A stretch of DNA of 64,000 bases from Schaalia odontolytica (lineage in GTDB: Bacteria; Actinomycetota; Actinomycetes; Actinomycetales; Actinomycetaceae), in contig NZ_CP102197.1 of NCBI RefSeq assembly GCF_024584435.1, forward strand, positions 372,001-436,000, in the 5' to 3' direction. The notes beneath the pieces are model-generated. The model did no database searches and was not told where the DNA came from. It saw nothing but the letters and a program-made list of their open reading frames with translations. Positions 17,807 to 26,771 of this stretch are shown here, piece by piece (position 1 is the stretch's first letter; every line of letters starts with the position of its first letter). The translations under genes and the position numbers were made by a program.

Positions 17807-17879
17807 GCCCCCATCGTCTAGCGGCCTAGGACGACGCCCTCTCACGGCGTTAACACCGGTTCAAATCCGGTTGGGGGTA
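17807..17879 (+). tRNA. tRNA-Glu (anticodon CTC), copy 1
   Basis: Acceptor GCCCCCA/TGGGGGT with discriminator A, anticodon loop with CTC flanked by the cgccg/cggcg-type stem, T loop ttcaaat. It is identical to the next tRNA gene. Confidence 0.95.
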
Positions 17880-17899
17880 CGGATTCCGCGCGAATCAAG

Positions 17900-17972
17900 G
17901 CCCCCATCGTCTAGCGGCCTAGGACGACGCCCTCTCACGGCGTTAACACCGGTTCAAATCCGGTTGGGGGTA
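17900..17972 (+). tRNA. tRNA-Glu (anticodon CTC), copy 2
   Basis: Exact copy of the tRNA at 17807-17879, 20 bases further on; a recent tandem duplication. Confidence 0.95.
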
Positions 17973-17979
17973 CGACTGA

Positions 17980-18009
17980 CCTCGCCACCGCCTCGGTGGC
18001 GAGGTTTTT
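17980..18009 (+). terminator. Terminator of the tRNA cluster
   Basis: Perfect stem cctcgccaccg/cggtggcgagg with a 3-base loop, directly followed by ttttt: a classic intrinsic terminator. Confidence 0.9.
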
Positions 18010-18130
18010 CTTTCTCCGTCTCCCGCGTATCGACTTGTCCTTTGCAGAAAAGTTTCCCTCTCGTTGCAGTATGTCTAACCTAGGAGCAGCCCCGCGAGAC
18101 GGGGACAGCTTATGGACGAGGGAGTCTTTC

Positions 18131-21100
18131 GTGACATACCGACACAACAGGACGTTGCTGCGTCGCGCCCTGGGCGTTGGCGCCGTCGTAGCGCTCATGG
18201 GGACAGCGCTGCCGGCGGCGTGGGCAGCGCCGCAAGCCGACGCCTCCAACGCCGCAGCGGTCGCACCGACCGCCGAGGCGGGCGCAGAAGCGACGACAGA
18301 TGAAACGCTGGTGACAATCCCCGGCAGCCACAACAAGGCCATGGGATGCGACGCCGACTGGGCCCCGGGGTGTGAGAAGGCGGCTCTGACCCGCGAGGCG
18401 ACCGGCGTCTACTCCGGGACCTTCACGCTGCCCGCCGGCGAGTACGAATACAAGGTCGCCGAGGGGGGATCGTGGGACGTTTCCTTCGGACGCGGCGGCG
18501 CGGCCGACGGGGCGAACATCGCCTACACCCTGGAGACGCCCACCGAGGTGACCTTCTACTACAACAGGGCGACCCACCGCGTGTGGAACACGGTGAGCGA
18601 TCGCATGGTCACGCTTCCCGGATCCCTCCAAAAGGCTCTGGGATGCACCGATAACTGGAAGCCCGACTGCACGGCGCCGCTGATGGAACCGGTCGGGGAC
18701 GGCACATACACGTACGCGACGACCGCCCTGCCCGAAGGCTCCTACGAAGTCAAGGTGGCCGTCGGTGGATCCTGGAGTGAAAACTACGGGAAGGACGGGG
18801 TGGCCGGTGGCGACAACTACCAGTTTGCGACGAAAGCGAACAACCTTGTGACCTTCACCTACGATTCTTCCTCCCATAAGCTCTCCATCGCCGCCTCCGA
18901 CGCACCGGTCGCAGGAACGGGGGAGCAGCGCGCCTACTGGGTGAGCACTGACATCGTCGCGTGGCCGACCTCCCTCCTGCCCCAGGGCATCACCCGCGCG
19001 CAGGTGCTCGACGGCTCCGCCCAGCTGGTCTACGAGCTGGTCACCGCCCCAGAGGGCGGGGCGACGCTGAGCGACGGGGCTCTCACCGGTGGAACCGTTA
19101 CCGCGCTGACGGTCGCCGGAGACCTGAGCGCCGAGGTGACGACCGCTCACCCCAACCTCAACGGCTACATCGCGCTGCGCGCCAGCCTCGACGAGGCCAC
19201 GGCGCGTGAGGCGCTGACCGGACAGCTCGCGGTCGCCCAGAAGAAAGACGGGGTCGTCAACGCCTTCACGGGCGTCCAGATCGCACCCGTCCTGGACTCC
19301 CTCTACGCCGCGAAGGCGACCCAGGCCTCGTTCGGCGTGGGCTGGAAGGACGACGGAAAACCAACCTTCGCGCTGTGGGCTCCCACGGCAAAGAGCGTGA
19401 CCCTGCTGTCCTGGAATACGAAGACCCCCCGGGGCGCCGACTCGGAGGTGGCGGGCGATCCTCAGCGCACGCCCGCGACTCGCGGCGAGGACGGGCGCTG
19501 GAGCGTGGACAACGCGGATGGGACGATCACGGAGGGCGCCCAGTACCTGTGGGAGGTACGCGTCTACGTGCCCGCATCGGGCAAGGTCGAGACCAACACG
19601 GTGACCGACCCCTACTCGGTGGGGCTCACGGTTAACTCGACGAGGTCAGTGGCCGTCAACATGAACAACGCCTCGATCGCTCCCGCCGAGTGGCAGAACA
19701 CGCCGGCGCCGACGATCGCGGACGACGCCCAGCGAGCCATCTACGAGCTACACGTGCGGGACTTCTCCGCGGCAGACAAGTCGGTTCCCGAGGACATGCG
19801 CGGCACCTACATGGCGTTCACGCAGTATCAGTCCAACGGCATGCGCCACCTCAGCGAGCTGGCCGAGGCCGGAATCAACACCATTCACCTGCTCCCCACC
19901 TTCGATATCGCAACGATCCCCGAGAAGCGCGCTGATCAGAAGGTTCCGGACATCCCCGCAAACGCCGGCCCCGCCTCCGAGGCGCAGCAGGCCGCCGTGG
20001 ACGCGGTGGCCGATCAGGACGCCTACAACTGGGGATACGACCCGCTCCACTGGTTGGCTCCCGAAGGCTCCTACGCGACCGCTCTGAATCAAAACGGAGG
20101 AGCCCGCATCCGAGAGTTCCGTTCGATGGTGGGTGGCCTTCACTCGATCGGCATGCAGGTCGTGCTCGACCAGGTGTACAACCACACGCCCGCGGCCGGG
20201 CAGGACTCCCACTCGGTGCTCGACCGAATCGTTCCCGGCTACTACCAGCGCCTGAACGCCGCCGGAGCGGTCGAAACCTCGACGTGCTGTTCGAATGTGG
20301 CAACCGAGAACGCCATGAGCGAGCGGCTCATGATCGACTCGATGATCCACTGGGCCAAGTACTACCACGTCGACGGCTTCCGCTTCGATCTCATGGGCCA
20401 TCACCCGGCGGCGGAGATGAAGCGCGCGCAGGAAGCACTGAAGTCCCTGACGCTGGACAAGGACGGGGTTGACGGCTCGCGTCTGTACATCTACGGCGAG
20501 GGATGGAACTTCGGCGAGGTCGCCAACAATGCTCTGTTCCGCCAGGCCACTCAGGGCCAGCTTGACGGAACCGGCATCGGCGCCTTTAATGACCGACTGC
20601 GCGATGCGGTCCACGGCGGTGGCCCCTTCGACGAGGATCATCGCGTCTTCCAGGGCTTCGGCTCGGGAGCCTTCTCGGACTTCAACGGGCTCGATACGCG
20701 TTCCGAGCAGGAACGTCGCGCGGACTACCTGCACCGCGTCGACCTGGTGAAGCTGGGACTGGCGGGCAACCTGAAGGACTACACGCTCACGACCTACGAT
20801 GGGCGCAGCGTGCGCGGAGCCGAGCTCGACTACAACGGCCAGGGTGCGGGCTTCGCATCCCAGCCCGCAGAGAACGTCAACTACGTCGATGCTCACGACA
20901 ACGAGACGCTCTTCGACCTGGTCACGTACAAGATGCCGACGAGTGCGCCGATGGAGAATAGAGTGCGCATGTCGCTGCTCAGCCAGGCCTCGGTGGCGCT
21001 GTCCCAGTCGCCGTCCTTCTGGGCCTCGGGCACGGAGCTCTTGCGTTCCAAGTCCCTGGATCGCGACTCCTACAACTCCGGAGATCACTTCAATGCCATC

Positions 21101-22282
21101 GACTGGACGATGCAGGACAACGGGTTTGGACGAGGCCTTCCCGTCAAGTCCAAGAATGGTGCGGCGTGGCCTCACATGCGTCCGCTCCTGGAAAACCCCG
21201 ACCTGAAGCCAACCCCGGCGCAGATCGAGGCCTCCTCGCAGGCCGCGATGGACTTCCTGCGCGTGCGCTCCTCCTCGCGGCTGTTTACGCTGGGCAGCAC
21301 CGACCTCGTTCGTGCCAAGGTAACCTTCCCGAACTCCGGGGCGAGCGCGGTCGACGGAACGATCATGATGCTCATCGACGACCAGGTTGGTGCGCGCGAT
21401 GACATCGATCCGGCGATCGACGGCGCCCTTGTCGTCTTCAACGCGACCGGGCAGACGCTCACGCAGCGTGTCGATGGCCTCGCGGGCCGCGCGTTCGCGT
21501 TGCACGAGGCTCAGGCGCAGGGAACCGACGAGGTCGTCAAGGCGGCGTCCTTTGACGCGCGGACGGGCACGGTCACGGTTCCTGCCCGCACCGTCGCCGT
21601 GTTCACCCAACCGACGGGTGCTCGCGTCGATCCTGCCCCCGACGCCTCGCAGGCGCGCTGGATGCAAGCGGGAGACGGCCGCTGGTGGCTGCGCTACCCG
21701 GATGGCACATTCCCCGCCGGCGAACGCATCGAACGTGACGGCGCCGTCTACTCCTTCGACTCCGAGGGCTGGATGAAGACCGGCTGGGAGAACGACGGGG
21801 GAGCGTGGCGCTACTACCGCGCGTCCGGAGCGATGGCGACGGGCTGGCTGAAGGTTGCGGGTTCCTGGTACTACCTGGATCCCGATTCGGGGGTCATGGC
21901 GACCACGTGGCTCAAGGACGGCCAGAGCTGGTACTACCTGGATCCGAGCAGCGGCGCCATGACCACCGGGTGGCTGAAGCTTGGGGCCTCGTGGTACTAC
22001 CTGGACCCGGGCAGCGGCGCCATGGCCACCGGCTGGCTGAAGGTTGCGGGTTCCTGGTACTACCTGGATCCCGATTCGGGGGTCATGGCGACCACGTGGC
22101 TCAAGGACGGCCAGAGCTGGTACTACCTGGATCCGAGCAGCGGCGCCATGACCACCGGGTGGCTGAAGCTCGGGGCCTCGTGGTACTACCTGGACCCGGG
22201 CAGCGGCGCGATGGTCACAGGCCGCGCGGTCATCGCAGGGACGGCCTACACCTTCGATGACTCTGGCCGCTGGGTCGGCTGA
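18131..22282 (+). CDS. Secreted pullulanase-type alpha-glucan hydrolase (GH13) with wall-binding repeats
   Basis: 1383 residues from the GTG at 18131 ('gagggag' upstream). Signal peptide ~1-32 ('LPAAWA' cleavage). Two X25-like modules (~57-155 and ~158-255: 'TIPGSHNKAMGCD', 'TLPGSLQKALGCT') resemble those of amylopullulanases. A CBM48-like segment starts near 400. The GH13 barrel shows region I 'VVLDQVYNHT' (~677), nucleophile Asp in 'GFRFDLMGHH' (~753), acid/base Glu in 'YIYGEGW' (~790) and 'VDAHDNET' (~921). From ~1174 come CW-binding-type 21-residue repeats (GWLK..G.WYYLDP.SGAM), including a 189-base near-exact duplication. It should debranch pullulan/glycogen/starch while held at the cell surface; no LPXTG motif is present. 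Confidence 0.93.
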   Translation: MTYRHNRTLLRRALGVGAVVALMGTALPAAWAAPQADASNAAAVAPTAEAGAEATTDETLVTIPGSHNKAMGCDADWAPGCEKAALTREATGVYSGTFTLPAGEYEYKVAEGGSWDVSFGRGGAADGANIAYTLETPTEVTFYYNRATHRVWNTVSDRMVTLPGSLQKALGCTDNWKPDCTAPLMEPVGDGTYTYATTALPEGSYEVKVAVGGSWSENYGKDGVAGGDNYQFATKANNLVTFTYDSSSHKLSIAASDAPVAGTGEQRAYWVSTDIVAWPTSLLPQGITRAQVLDGSAQLVYELVTAPEGGATLSDGALTGGTVTALTVAGDLSAEVTTAHPNLNGYIALRASLDEATAREALTGQLAVAQKKDGVVNAFTGVQIAPVLDSLYAAKATQASFGVGWKDDGKPTFALWAPTAKSVTLLSWNTKTPRGADSEVAGDPQRTPATRGEDGRWSVDNADGTITEGAQYLWEVRVYVPASGKVETNTVTDPYSVGLTVNSTRSVAVNMNNASIAPAEWQNTPAPTIADDAQRAIYELHVRDFSAADKSVPEDMRGTYMAFTQYQSNGMRHLSELAEAGINTIHLLPTFDIATIPEKRADQKVPDIPANAGPASEAQQAAVDAVADQDAYNWGYDPLHWLAPEGSYATALNQNGGARIREFRSMVGGLHSIGMQVVLDQVYNHTPAAGQDSHSVLDRIVPGYYQRLNAAGAVETSTCCSNVATENAMSERLMIDSMIHWAKYYHVDGFRFDLMGHHPAAEMKRAQEALKSLTLDKDGVDGSRLYIYGEGWNFGEVANNALFRQATQGQLDGTGIGAFNDRLRDAVHGGGPFDEDHRVFQGFGSGAFSDFNGLDTRSEQERRADYLHRVDLVKLGLAGNLKDYTLTTYDGRSVRGAELDYNGQGAGFASQPAENVNYVDAHDNETLFDLVTYKMPTSAPMENRVRMSLLSQASVALSQSPSFWASGTELLRSKSLDRDSYNSGDHFNAIDWTMQDNGFGRGLPVKSKNGAAWPHMRPLLENPDLKPTPAQIEASSQAAMDFLRVRSSSRLFTLGSTDLVRAKVTFPNSGASAVDGTIMMLIDDQVGARDDIDPAIDGALVVFNATGQTLTQRVDGLAGRAFALHEAQAQGTDEVVKAASFDARTGTVTVPARTVAVFTQPTGARVDPAPDASQARWMQAGDGRWWLRYPDGTFPAGERIERDGAVYSFDSEGWMKTGWENDGGAWRYYRASGAMATGWLKVAGSWYYLDPDSGVMATTWLKDGQSWYYLDPSSGAMTTGWLKLGASWYYLDPGSGAMATGWLKVAGSWYYLDPDSGVMATTWLKDGQSWYYLDPSSGAMTTGWLKLGASWYYLDPGSGAMVTGRAVIAGTAYTFDDSGRWVG
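21842..22219 (+). repeat. 189-bp tandem duplication inside the wall-binding region
   Basis: Bases from 21842 and from 22031 agree almost base for base over about 189 bases (63 codons, three 21-residue modules), with only about one change before the final module diverges. Such identity points to recent duplication or ongoing repeat-number change. Confidence 0.85.
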
Positions 22283-22288
22283 ATGATC

Positions 22289-22327
22289 GCGGGGGCCGGG
22301 ACGATGGGAAATCGTCCCGGCCCCCGC
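22289..22327. terminator. Bidirectional terminator hairpin
   Basis: Perfect 17-base stem (gcgggggccgggacgat and its complement) with a 5-base loop, between the convergent pullulanase and IclR-type genes. Confidence 0.85.
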
Positions 22328-22352
22328 AGTCTTGGAGGTTCAGGGGAGGCTC

Positions 22353-23090
22353 CTACAGGTCCGCGGCGTCCTCAACGGTGGCGAGGAACTCCGAGAGTCG
22401 ATTGGCCGCGGCCATGACGGAGGGGCCGTGCTGTCGCCCGGGCTGGCGGCCCATGCGCTCGATGGGGCCGGAGATGGACAGCGCCGCAAGGACTCGGCCC
22501 GAGGGGCCGCGAACGGGAGCAGACACGGAGGCGACGCCCGGTTCTCGCTCGCCCACGGACTGCGCCCAGCCGCGGCGGCGGACCTCGGAGAGCATGGTCG
22601 CGTTGAAGGATGCGCCGTACAGGCCTCGGTGCAGGCGGTCGGGTTCCTCCCAGGCCAACAGCACCTGGGCGGCGCTGCCGGCGCTCATCGACAGAGTCGC
22701 TCCCACGGGAATGGAGTCACGCAGGCCCATCTCGCGCTCGGAGGCCGCCACACACACCCGATAGTCGCCCTGGCGGCGGAAGAGCTGGGAGGATTCCTTG
22801 GTGTGATCGCGCAGTGCTTGAAGCACGGGCATGGAGGCCTGCAGCAGGCGGTCTTCCCCGGCGGCGGAGGACAACTCCTGGAGACGCGGCCCCAGGATGA
22901 AGCGGCCCTGCATGTCGCGGGCGACCATGCGGTGGTATTCCAGGGCGACGGCGAGGCGGTGGGCTGTGGGGCGTGCGAGCCCCGTGCTGGACACGAGTTG
23001 CGCGAGCGTTGCTGGCCCCGCCTCAAGGGCGCCCAGGACCAACGCCGCCTTATCGAGGACTCCGACACCACTGGTTGTTTGCTCATCCAT
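22353..23090 (-). CDS. IclR family regulator divergent from leuCD (NdgR/LtbR type)
   Basis: 245 residues: winged helix-turn-helix at ~10-65 ('LAQLVSSTGLARPTAHRLAVAL') and an IclR effector domain after it ('SIPVGATLSMSAGSAAQVLLAW', 'SVSAPVRGPSGRVLAALSISGP'). In actinobacteria the IclR protein next to and divergent from leuCD is NdgR (Streptomyces) or LtbR (Corynebacterium), which controls leucine and related amino-acid synthesis; position and sequence fit this role. The start at 23090 begins directly before the HTH; upstream codons of the frame run through the leuC promoter region. Two palindromes lie just upstream. Confidence 0.9.
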   Translation of the reverse strand: MDEQTTSGVGVLDKAALVLGALEAGPATLAQLVSSTGLARPTAHRLAVALEYHRMVARDMQGRFILGPRLQELSSAAGEDRLLQASMPVLQALRDHTKESSQLFRRQGDYRVCVAASEREMGLRDSIPVGATLSMSAGSAAQVLLAWEEPDRLHRGLYGASFNATMLSEVRRRGWAQSVGEREPGVASVSAPVRGPSGRVLAALSISGPIERMGRQPGRQHGPSVMAAANRLSEFLATVEDAADL

Positions 23091-23103
23091 ACAACTATTT
23101 AAT

Positions 23104-23120
23104 ATCTCAGGTTCTGAGAT
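23104..23120. promoter_or_regulatory. Palindrome in IclR-leuC intergenic region
   Basis: Perfect inverted repeat atctcag-gtt-ctgagat only 14 bases before the regulator start; position fits autoregulation. Confidence 0.5.
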
Positions 23121-23127
23121 GACAAGC

Positions 23128-23144
23128 TGTCGCATAGTGAAACA
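23128..23144. promoter_or_regulatory. Imperfect palindrome, candidate NdgR/LtbR operator
   Basis: tgtcgcatagtgaaaca pairs at 5 of 8 positions around its centre (TGT..CA.A.TG..ACA) and lies between the divergent starts. Assignment to the IclR protein is by position only. Confidence 0.4.
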
Positions 23145-23265
23145 CGTCAAAGTGGCGTCCGAGACGTGAGACCGGCGGGGTCGCCGTGTAGTGAAGGCGT
23201 TTCCATTAGTGGACGAAGAATGAACGACGCGCTCGTCGCCGATGCGGGGGAGCCAAGGAGGAACA

Positions 23266-24666
23266 ATGAGCGGAACAATGGCGGAGAAAGTGTGGCGCGA
23301 CCACACCGTCACCAAGGGCGAGAACGGTGCCCCCGACCTGCTCTACATCGACCTTCACCTGGTCCACGAGGTCACCAGCCCCCAGGCCTTCGAAGGTCTT
23401 CGCCTCGCCGGACGCCAGGTGCGCCGACCCGACCTGACTCTCGCCACCGAGGACCACAACACTCCCACGGTCAACATCGACCGCCCCATCGCCGACATCA
23501 CCAGTCGCACCCAGATCGACACGCTGCGCAAGAACGCCCGTGAGTTCGGGATCCGCCTGCACTCCCTGGGCGACGCCGACCAGGGCATCGTCCACGTCGT
23601 CGGCCCTCAGCTGGGCCTCACCCAGCCCGGCATGACGATCGTGTGCGGCGACTCCCACACCTCGACCCACGGAGCCTTCGGCGCCCTGGCATTCGGAATC
23701 GGTACCAGCCAGGTCGAGCACGTGCTCGCCACCCAGACGCTGCCCATGGCCCCCTTCAAGACGATGGCCATCACGGTCAACGGTTCCCTGCCCGCGGGTT
23801 CGACAGCCAAGGACATCATCCTGGCCATCATCGCCAAGATCGGCACGGGCGGCGGCCAAGGGTACGTCCTGGAGTACCGCGGACAGGCCATCCGGGAGCT
23901 GTCCATGGAAGGGCGCATGACGATCTGCAACATGTCCATCGAGGCCGGCGCCCGCGCGGGCATGATTGCCCCCGATGAGACGACCTTCGCCTACATCAAG
24001 GGACGCCCCCACGCCCCCGAGGGCGAGGAGTGGGATCGCGCGGTCGAGTACTGGCGTTCCCTGGCCTCCGACGACGACGCCGTCTTCGATGCCGAGGTGG
24101 TCTTGGAAGCATCCGACATCGAACCCTTCGTCACGTGGGGAACCAACCCCGGTCAGGGCGTGCCCCTGTCGGCGTGCGTGCCCAGCCCGGAGGACTTCAC
24201 CGACGAGAACAAGCGCGCGGCCGCGAAACGCGCCCTGGAGTACATGGACCTCCAGGCCGGCACACCCATGCGCGACATCGCGGTCAACACCGTGTTCATC
24301 GGGAGCTGCACCAACGGACGCATCGAGGACCTGCGCGCCGCCGCCGGCGTCCTCAAGGGACGCCGCAAGGCCGACGGCGTGCGCGTCATGGTGGTCCCCG
24401 GATCCGCCCGCGTACGCCTCCAGGCCGAGGCCGAGGGCCTCGACAAGATCTTCACCGACTTCGGCGCCGAATGGCGAAACGCCGGATGCTCCATGTGCCT
24501 GGGCATGAACCCCGACACCATGAACGCCGGAGATCGTTCGGCCTCCACCTCCAACCGCAACTTCGAAGGCCGTCAGGGCAAGGGAAGCCGCACCCACCTG
24601 GTGTCCCCGCTCGTCGCCGCTGCGACCGCCGTGCGCGGCACCCTGTCCTCCCCGGCCGACCTCTGA
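23266..24666 (+). CDS. leuC: 3-isopropylmalate dehydratase large subunit
   Basis: 466 residues, normal for LeuC. Aconitase-family motifs: '[17 protein letters not shown]', '[20 protein letters not shown]', and the three [4Fe-4S] cysteines in '[14 protein letters not shown]' and '[11 protein letters not shown]'. With LeuD it isomerises 2- to 3-isopropylmalate in leucine synthesis. 'aggaggaac' precedes the ATG at 23266. Divergent from an IclR regulator and followed by leuD after ~75 bases. Confidence 0.97.
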   Translation: MSGTMAEKVWRDHTVTKGENGAPDLLYIDLHLVHEVTSPQAFEGLRLAGRQVRRPDLTLATEDHNTPTVNIDRPIADITSRTQIDTLRKNAREFGIRLHSLGDADQGIVHVVGPQLGLTQPGMTIVCGDSHTSTHGAFGALAFGIGTSQVEHVLATQTLPMAPFKTMAITVNGSLPAGSTAKDIILAIIAKIGTGGGQGYVLEYRGQAIRELSMEGRMTICNMSIEAGARAGMIAPDETTFAYIKGRPHAPEGEEWDRAVEYWRSLASDDDAVFDAEVVLEASDIEPFVTWGTNPGQGVPLSACVPSPEDFTDENKRAAAKRALEYMDLQAGTPMRDIAVNTVFIGSCTNGRIEDLRAAAGVLKGRRKADGVRVMVVPGSARVRLQAEAEGLDKIFTDFGAEWRNAGCSMCLGMNPDTMNAGDRSASTSNRNFEGRQGKGSRTHLVSPLVAAATAVRGTLSSPADL

Positions 24667-24740
24667 GACCCGCTTGCGCCACCGCCGCGCGGGAGCCGGC
24701 CACGGCCTCGCCCCCCAACGAAGAAAAGACTGACACACCC

Positions 24741-25373
24741 ATGGAAAAGTTCACCACGCACACCGGTATCGGCGTCCCGCTGCGCCGCTCCAACGTCGAC
24801 ACCGACCAGATCATCCCGGCCGTCTACCTCAAGCGCGTCACCCGAACGGGCTTCGAGGACGCCCTCTTCGCCGCTTGGCGCTCTGACCCCGACTTCGTCC
24901 TCAACCAGGACGCCTACAGGGAGGGTTCCGTGTTGATCGCCGGGCCGGACTTCGGCACCGGCTCCTCGCGCGAGCACGCGGTGTGGGCGCTCAAAGACTA
25001 CGGCTTCCGCGTTGTCCTCGCCCCCAAGTTCGCCGATATTTTCCGCGGAAACTCCGGCAAGCAGGGCCTGGTGACCGGCATCATCTCCCAGGAAGACTGC
25101 GAGCTTTTGTGGAAGATCCTCGAGACAGAACCCGGCACGCGGATCACCGTGTCTCTGGAAGACAAGACGTTCCGCGCCGGCGCGTTCTCGGGCACCTTCG
25201 AGATCGACGACTACGTGCGGTGGACGCTCATGGAGGGCCTGGACGACATCGCCCTGACGCTGCGCCACGAGGATGAGATCGCCGCCTACGAGGCCACCCG
25301 CCCCTCCTTCAAGCCCCGCACGCTCCCGGCGAAATACTTGCCCAAGGAAGAGGTTCTCTCCGCTCGCGACTAA
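24741..25373 (+). CDS. leuD: 3-isopropylmalate dehydratase small subunit
   Basis: 210 residues, the swivel domain subunit of the LeuCD enzyme. The family stretches '[19 protein letters not shown]', '[20 protein letters not shown]' and '[18 protein letters not shown]' are intact. The ATG at 24741 gives the typical LeuD N-terminus; the long open frame before it is antisense/shadow of leuC. Co-transcribed with leuC; a strong hairpin follows. Confidence 0.96.
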   Translation: MEKFTTHTGIGVPLRRSNVDTDQIIPAVYLKRVTRTGFEDALFAAWRSDPDFVLNQDAYREGSVLIAGPDFGTGSSREHAVWALKDYGFRVVLAPKFADIFRGNSGKQGLVTGIISQEDCELLWKILETEPGTRITVSLEDKTFRAGAFSGTFEIDDYVRWTLMEGLDDIALTLRHEDEIAAYEATRPSFKPRTLPAKYLPKEEVLSARD

Positions 25374-25386
25374 AAGCGCTGCGCAC

Positions 25387-25419
25387 ACTGGCCCCTGCCT
25401 AGCTAGAGTAGGGGCCAGT
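25387..25419 (+). terminator. Hairpin after leuD
   Basis: Perfect 10-base stem actggcccct/aggggccagt with a 13-base loop between leuD and murA. A TAGAGT hexamer inside the loop region (25404-25409) may be the murA -10. Confidence 0.6.
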
Positions 25420-25441
25420 TACGCATAACCGAGGAGCATCC

Positions 25442-26767
25442 ATGTCATCCATCCTGCAAGTCGAGGGCGGCCACCCGCTGCGCGGCGAAATCAGCGTGCG
25501 CGGCGCCAAGAACTTCGTGCCCAAGGCGATGGTCGCTTCGCTGCTGGCCGACACCCCCTCCGAGCTCTACAACGTGCCGCTGATTCGGGACACGGACGTC
25601 GTGTCCAACCTGCTGAGCCTGCACGGCGTTCGAATCGACTTCGACCAGGATCGCGGCACGCTGCGCATGGATCCCTCCAACGTCAAGGTTGCCTCTCGCT
25701 CCGACATCGACACGCTCGCGGGAGCCTCGCGTATCCCGATCCTCTTCTGCGGCCCCCTCCTGCACCAGCTCGGAGAGGCGTTCATTCCCGAGCTCGGAGG
25801 GTGCGCGATCGGGGGTCGTCCCATCGACTTCCACCTCGAGACCCTGCGCAAGTTCGGCGCGATTGTGGACAAGCAGCCCGACGGGGTCCACATCAAGCGC
25901 CCCGCTTCGGGCCTTCACGGTGCCATCATCGAGCTTCCCTTCCCGTCCGTGGGCGCCACCGAGCAGACGCTGCTGACTGCTGTGCGCAACGAGGGCATCA
26001 CGACCTTGAAGGGCGCGGCCATTGAGCCGGAGATCCTCGACCTCATTAACGTTTTGCAGAAGATGGGCGCGATCATCTCGGTGGACACGGACCGCACGAT
26101 CCGCATCGAAGGCGTGTCCAACCTGGTGGGCTACCGCCACACGGCCCTCCCGGACCGCATCGAGGCGGCCTCGTGGGCCGCCGCCGCGCTGGCCACCCAC
26201 GGTGACATCTACGTGCGCGGGGCTCACCAGCCCGACATGACGACCTTCCTCAACACCTTCCGCAAAGTGGGTGGCGCGTTCGACATCGACACGGACGGCA
26301 TTCGCTTCTACCATCCCGGCGGGGAGCTGCACTCGATCGCCCTGGAGACCGCCGTGCATCCCGGCTTCATGACCGACTGGCAGCAGCCCCTCGTCGTGGC
26401 CCTCACCCAGGCTCGAGGCCTGTCGATCGTCCACGAAACCGTCTACGAGAATCGCTTCGGCTTCACCTCGGCCCTGCGCCAGATGGGCGCAAACATCCAG
26501 GTCTATCGCGAGTGCCTGGGCGGAACCCCGTGCCGATTCGGCCAAAAGAACTACTACCACTCGGCCGTCATCTCAGGCCCGATGCCCCTGCACAGCGCCG
26601 ACATTGAGGTTCCCGACCTGCGCGGAGGCTTCTCGCACCTGATCGCGGCGCTCGCAGCGTCGGGAACGTCCACGGTGTCGGGCATCGACGTCATCTCGCG
26701 AGGCTACGAACACTTCACGCGCAAGCTCCACCAGCTGGACGCGCGCGTGTGCTACCTGGACGACTGA
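25442..26767 (+). CDS. murA: UDP-N-acetylglucosamine 1-carboxyvinyltransferase
   Basis: 441 residues of the EPSP/MurA fold. 'GAKNFVPKAMVASLLAD' holds the usual substrate lysine and asparagine, and the catalytic cysteine is Cys121 in 'GGCAIGGRPIDFH', so the enzyme should be fosfomycin-sensitive unless protected otherwise. It transfers enolpyruvate from PEP to UDP-GlcNAc, the first committed step of peptidoglycan synthesis. 'gaggag' precedes the ATG. It leads a run of envelope and phospholipid genes. Confidence 0.95.
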   Translation: MSSILQVEGGHPLRGEISVRGAKNFVPKAMVASLLADTPSELYNVPLIRDTDVVSNLLSLHGVRIDFDQDRGTLRMDPSNVKVASRSDIDTLAGASRIPILFCGPLLHQLGEAFIPELGGCAIGGRPIDFHLETLRKFGAIVDKQPDGVHIKRPASGLHGAIIELPFPSVGATEQTLLTAVRNEGITTLKGAAIEPEILDLINVLQKMGAIISVDTDRTIRIEGVSNLVGYRHTALPDRIEAASWAAAALATHGDIYVRGAHQPDMTTFLNTFRKVGGAFDIDTDGIRFYHPGGELHSIALETAVHPGFMTDWQQPLVVALTQARGLSIVHETVYENRFGFTSALRQMGANIQVYRECLGGTPCRFGQKNYYHSAVISGPMPLHSADIEVPDLRGGFSHLIAALAASGTSTVSGIDVISRGYEHFTRKLHQLDARVCYLDD

Positions 26768-26771
26768 GAAC

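Noticed and set aside
19748..21667. 639-residue minus-strand frame inside the pullulanase gene
   Set aside because: No domain, and the plus strand carries all GH13 motifs.
22220..22282. Sortase anchor at the pullulanase C-terminus
   Set aside because: No LPXTG-like motif, helix or positive tail; the protein ends soon after the repeats.
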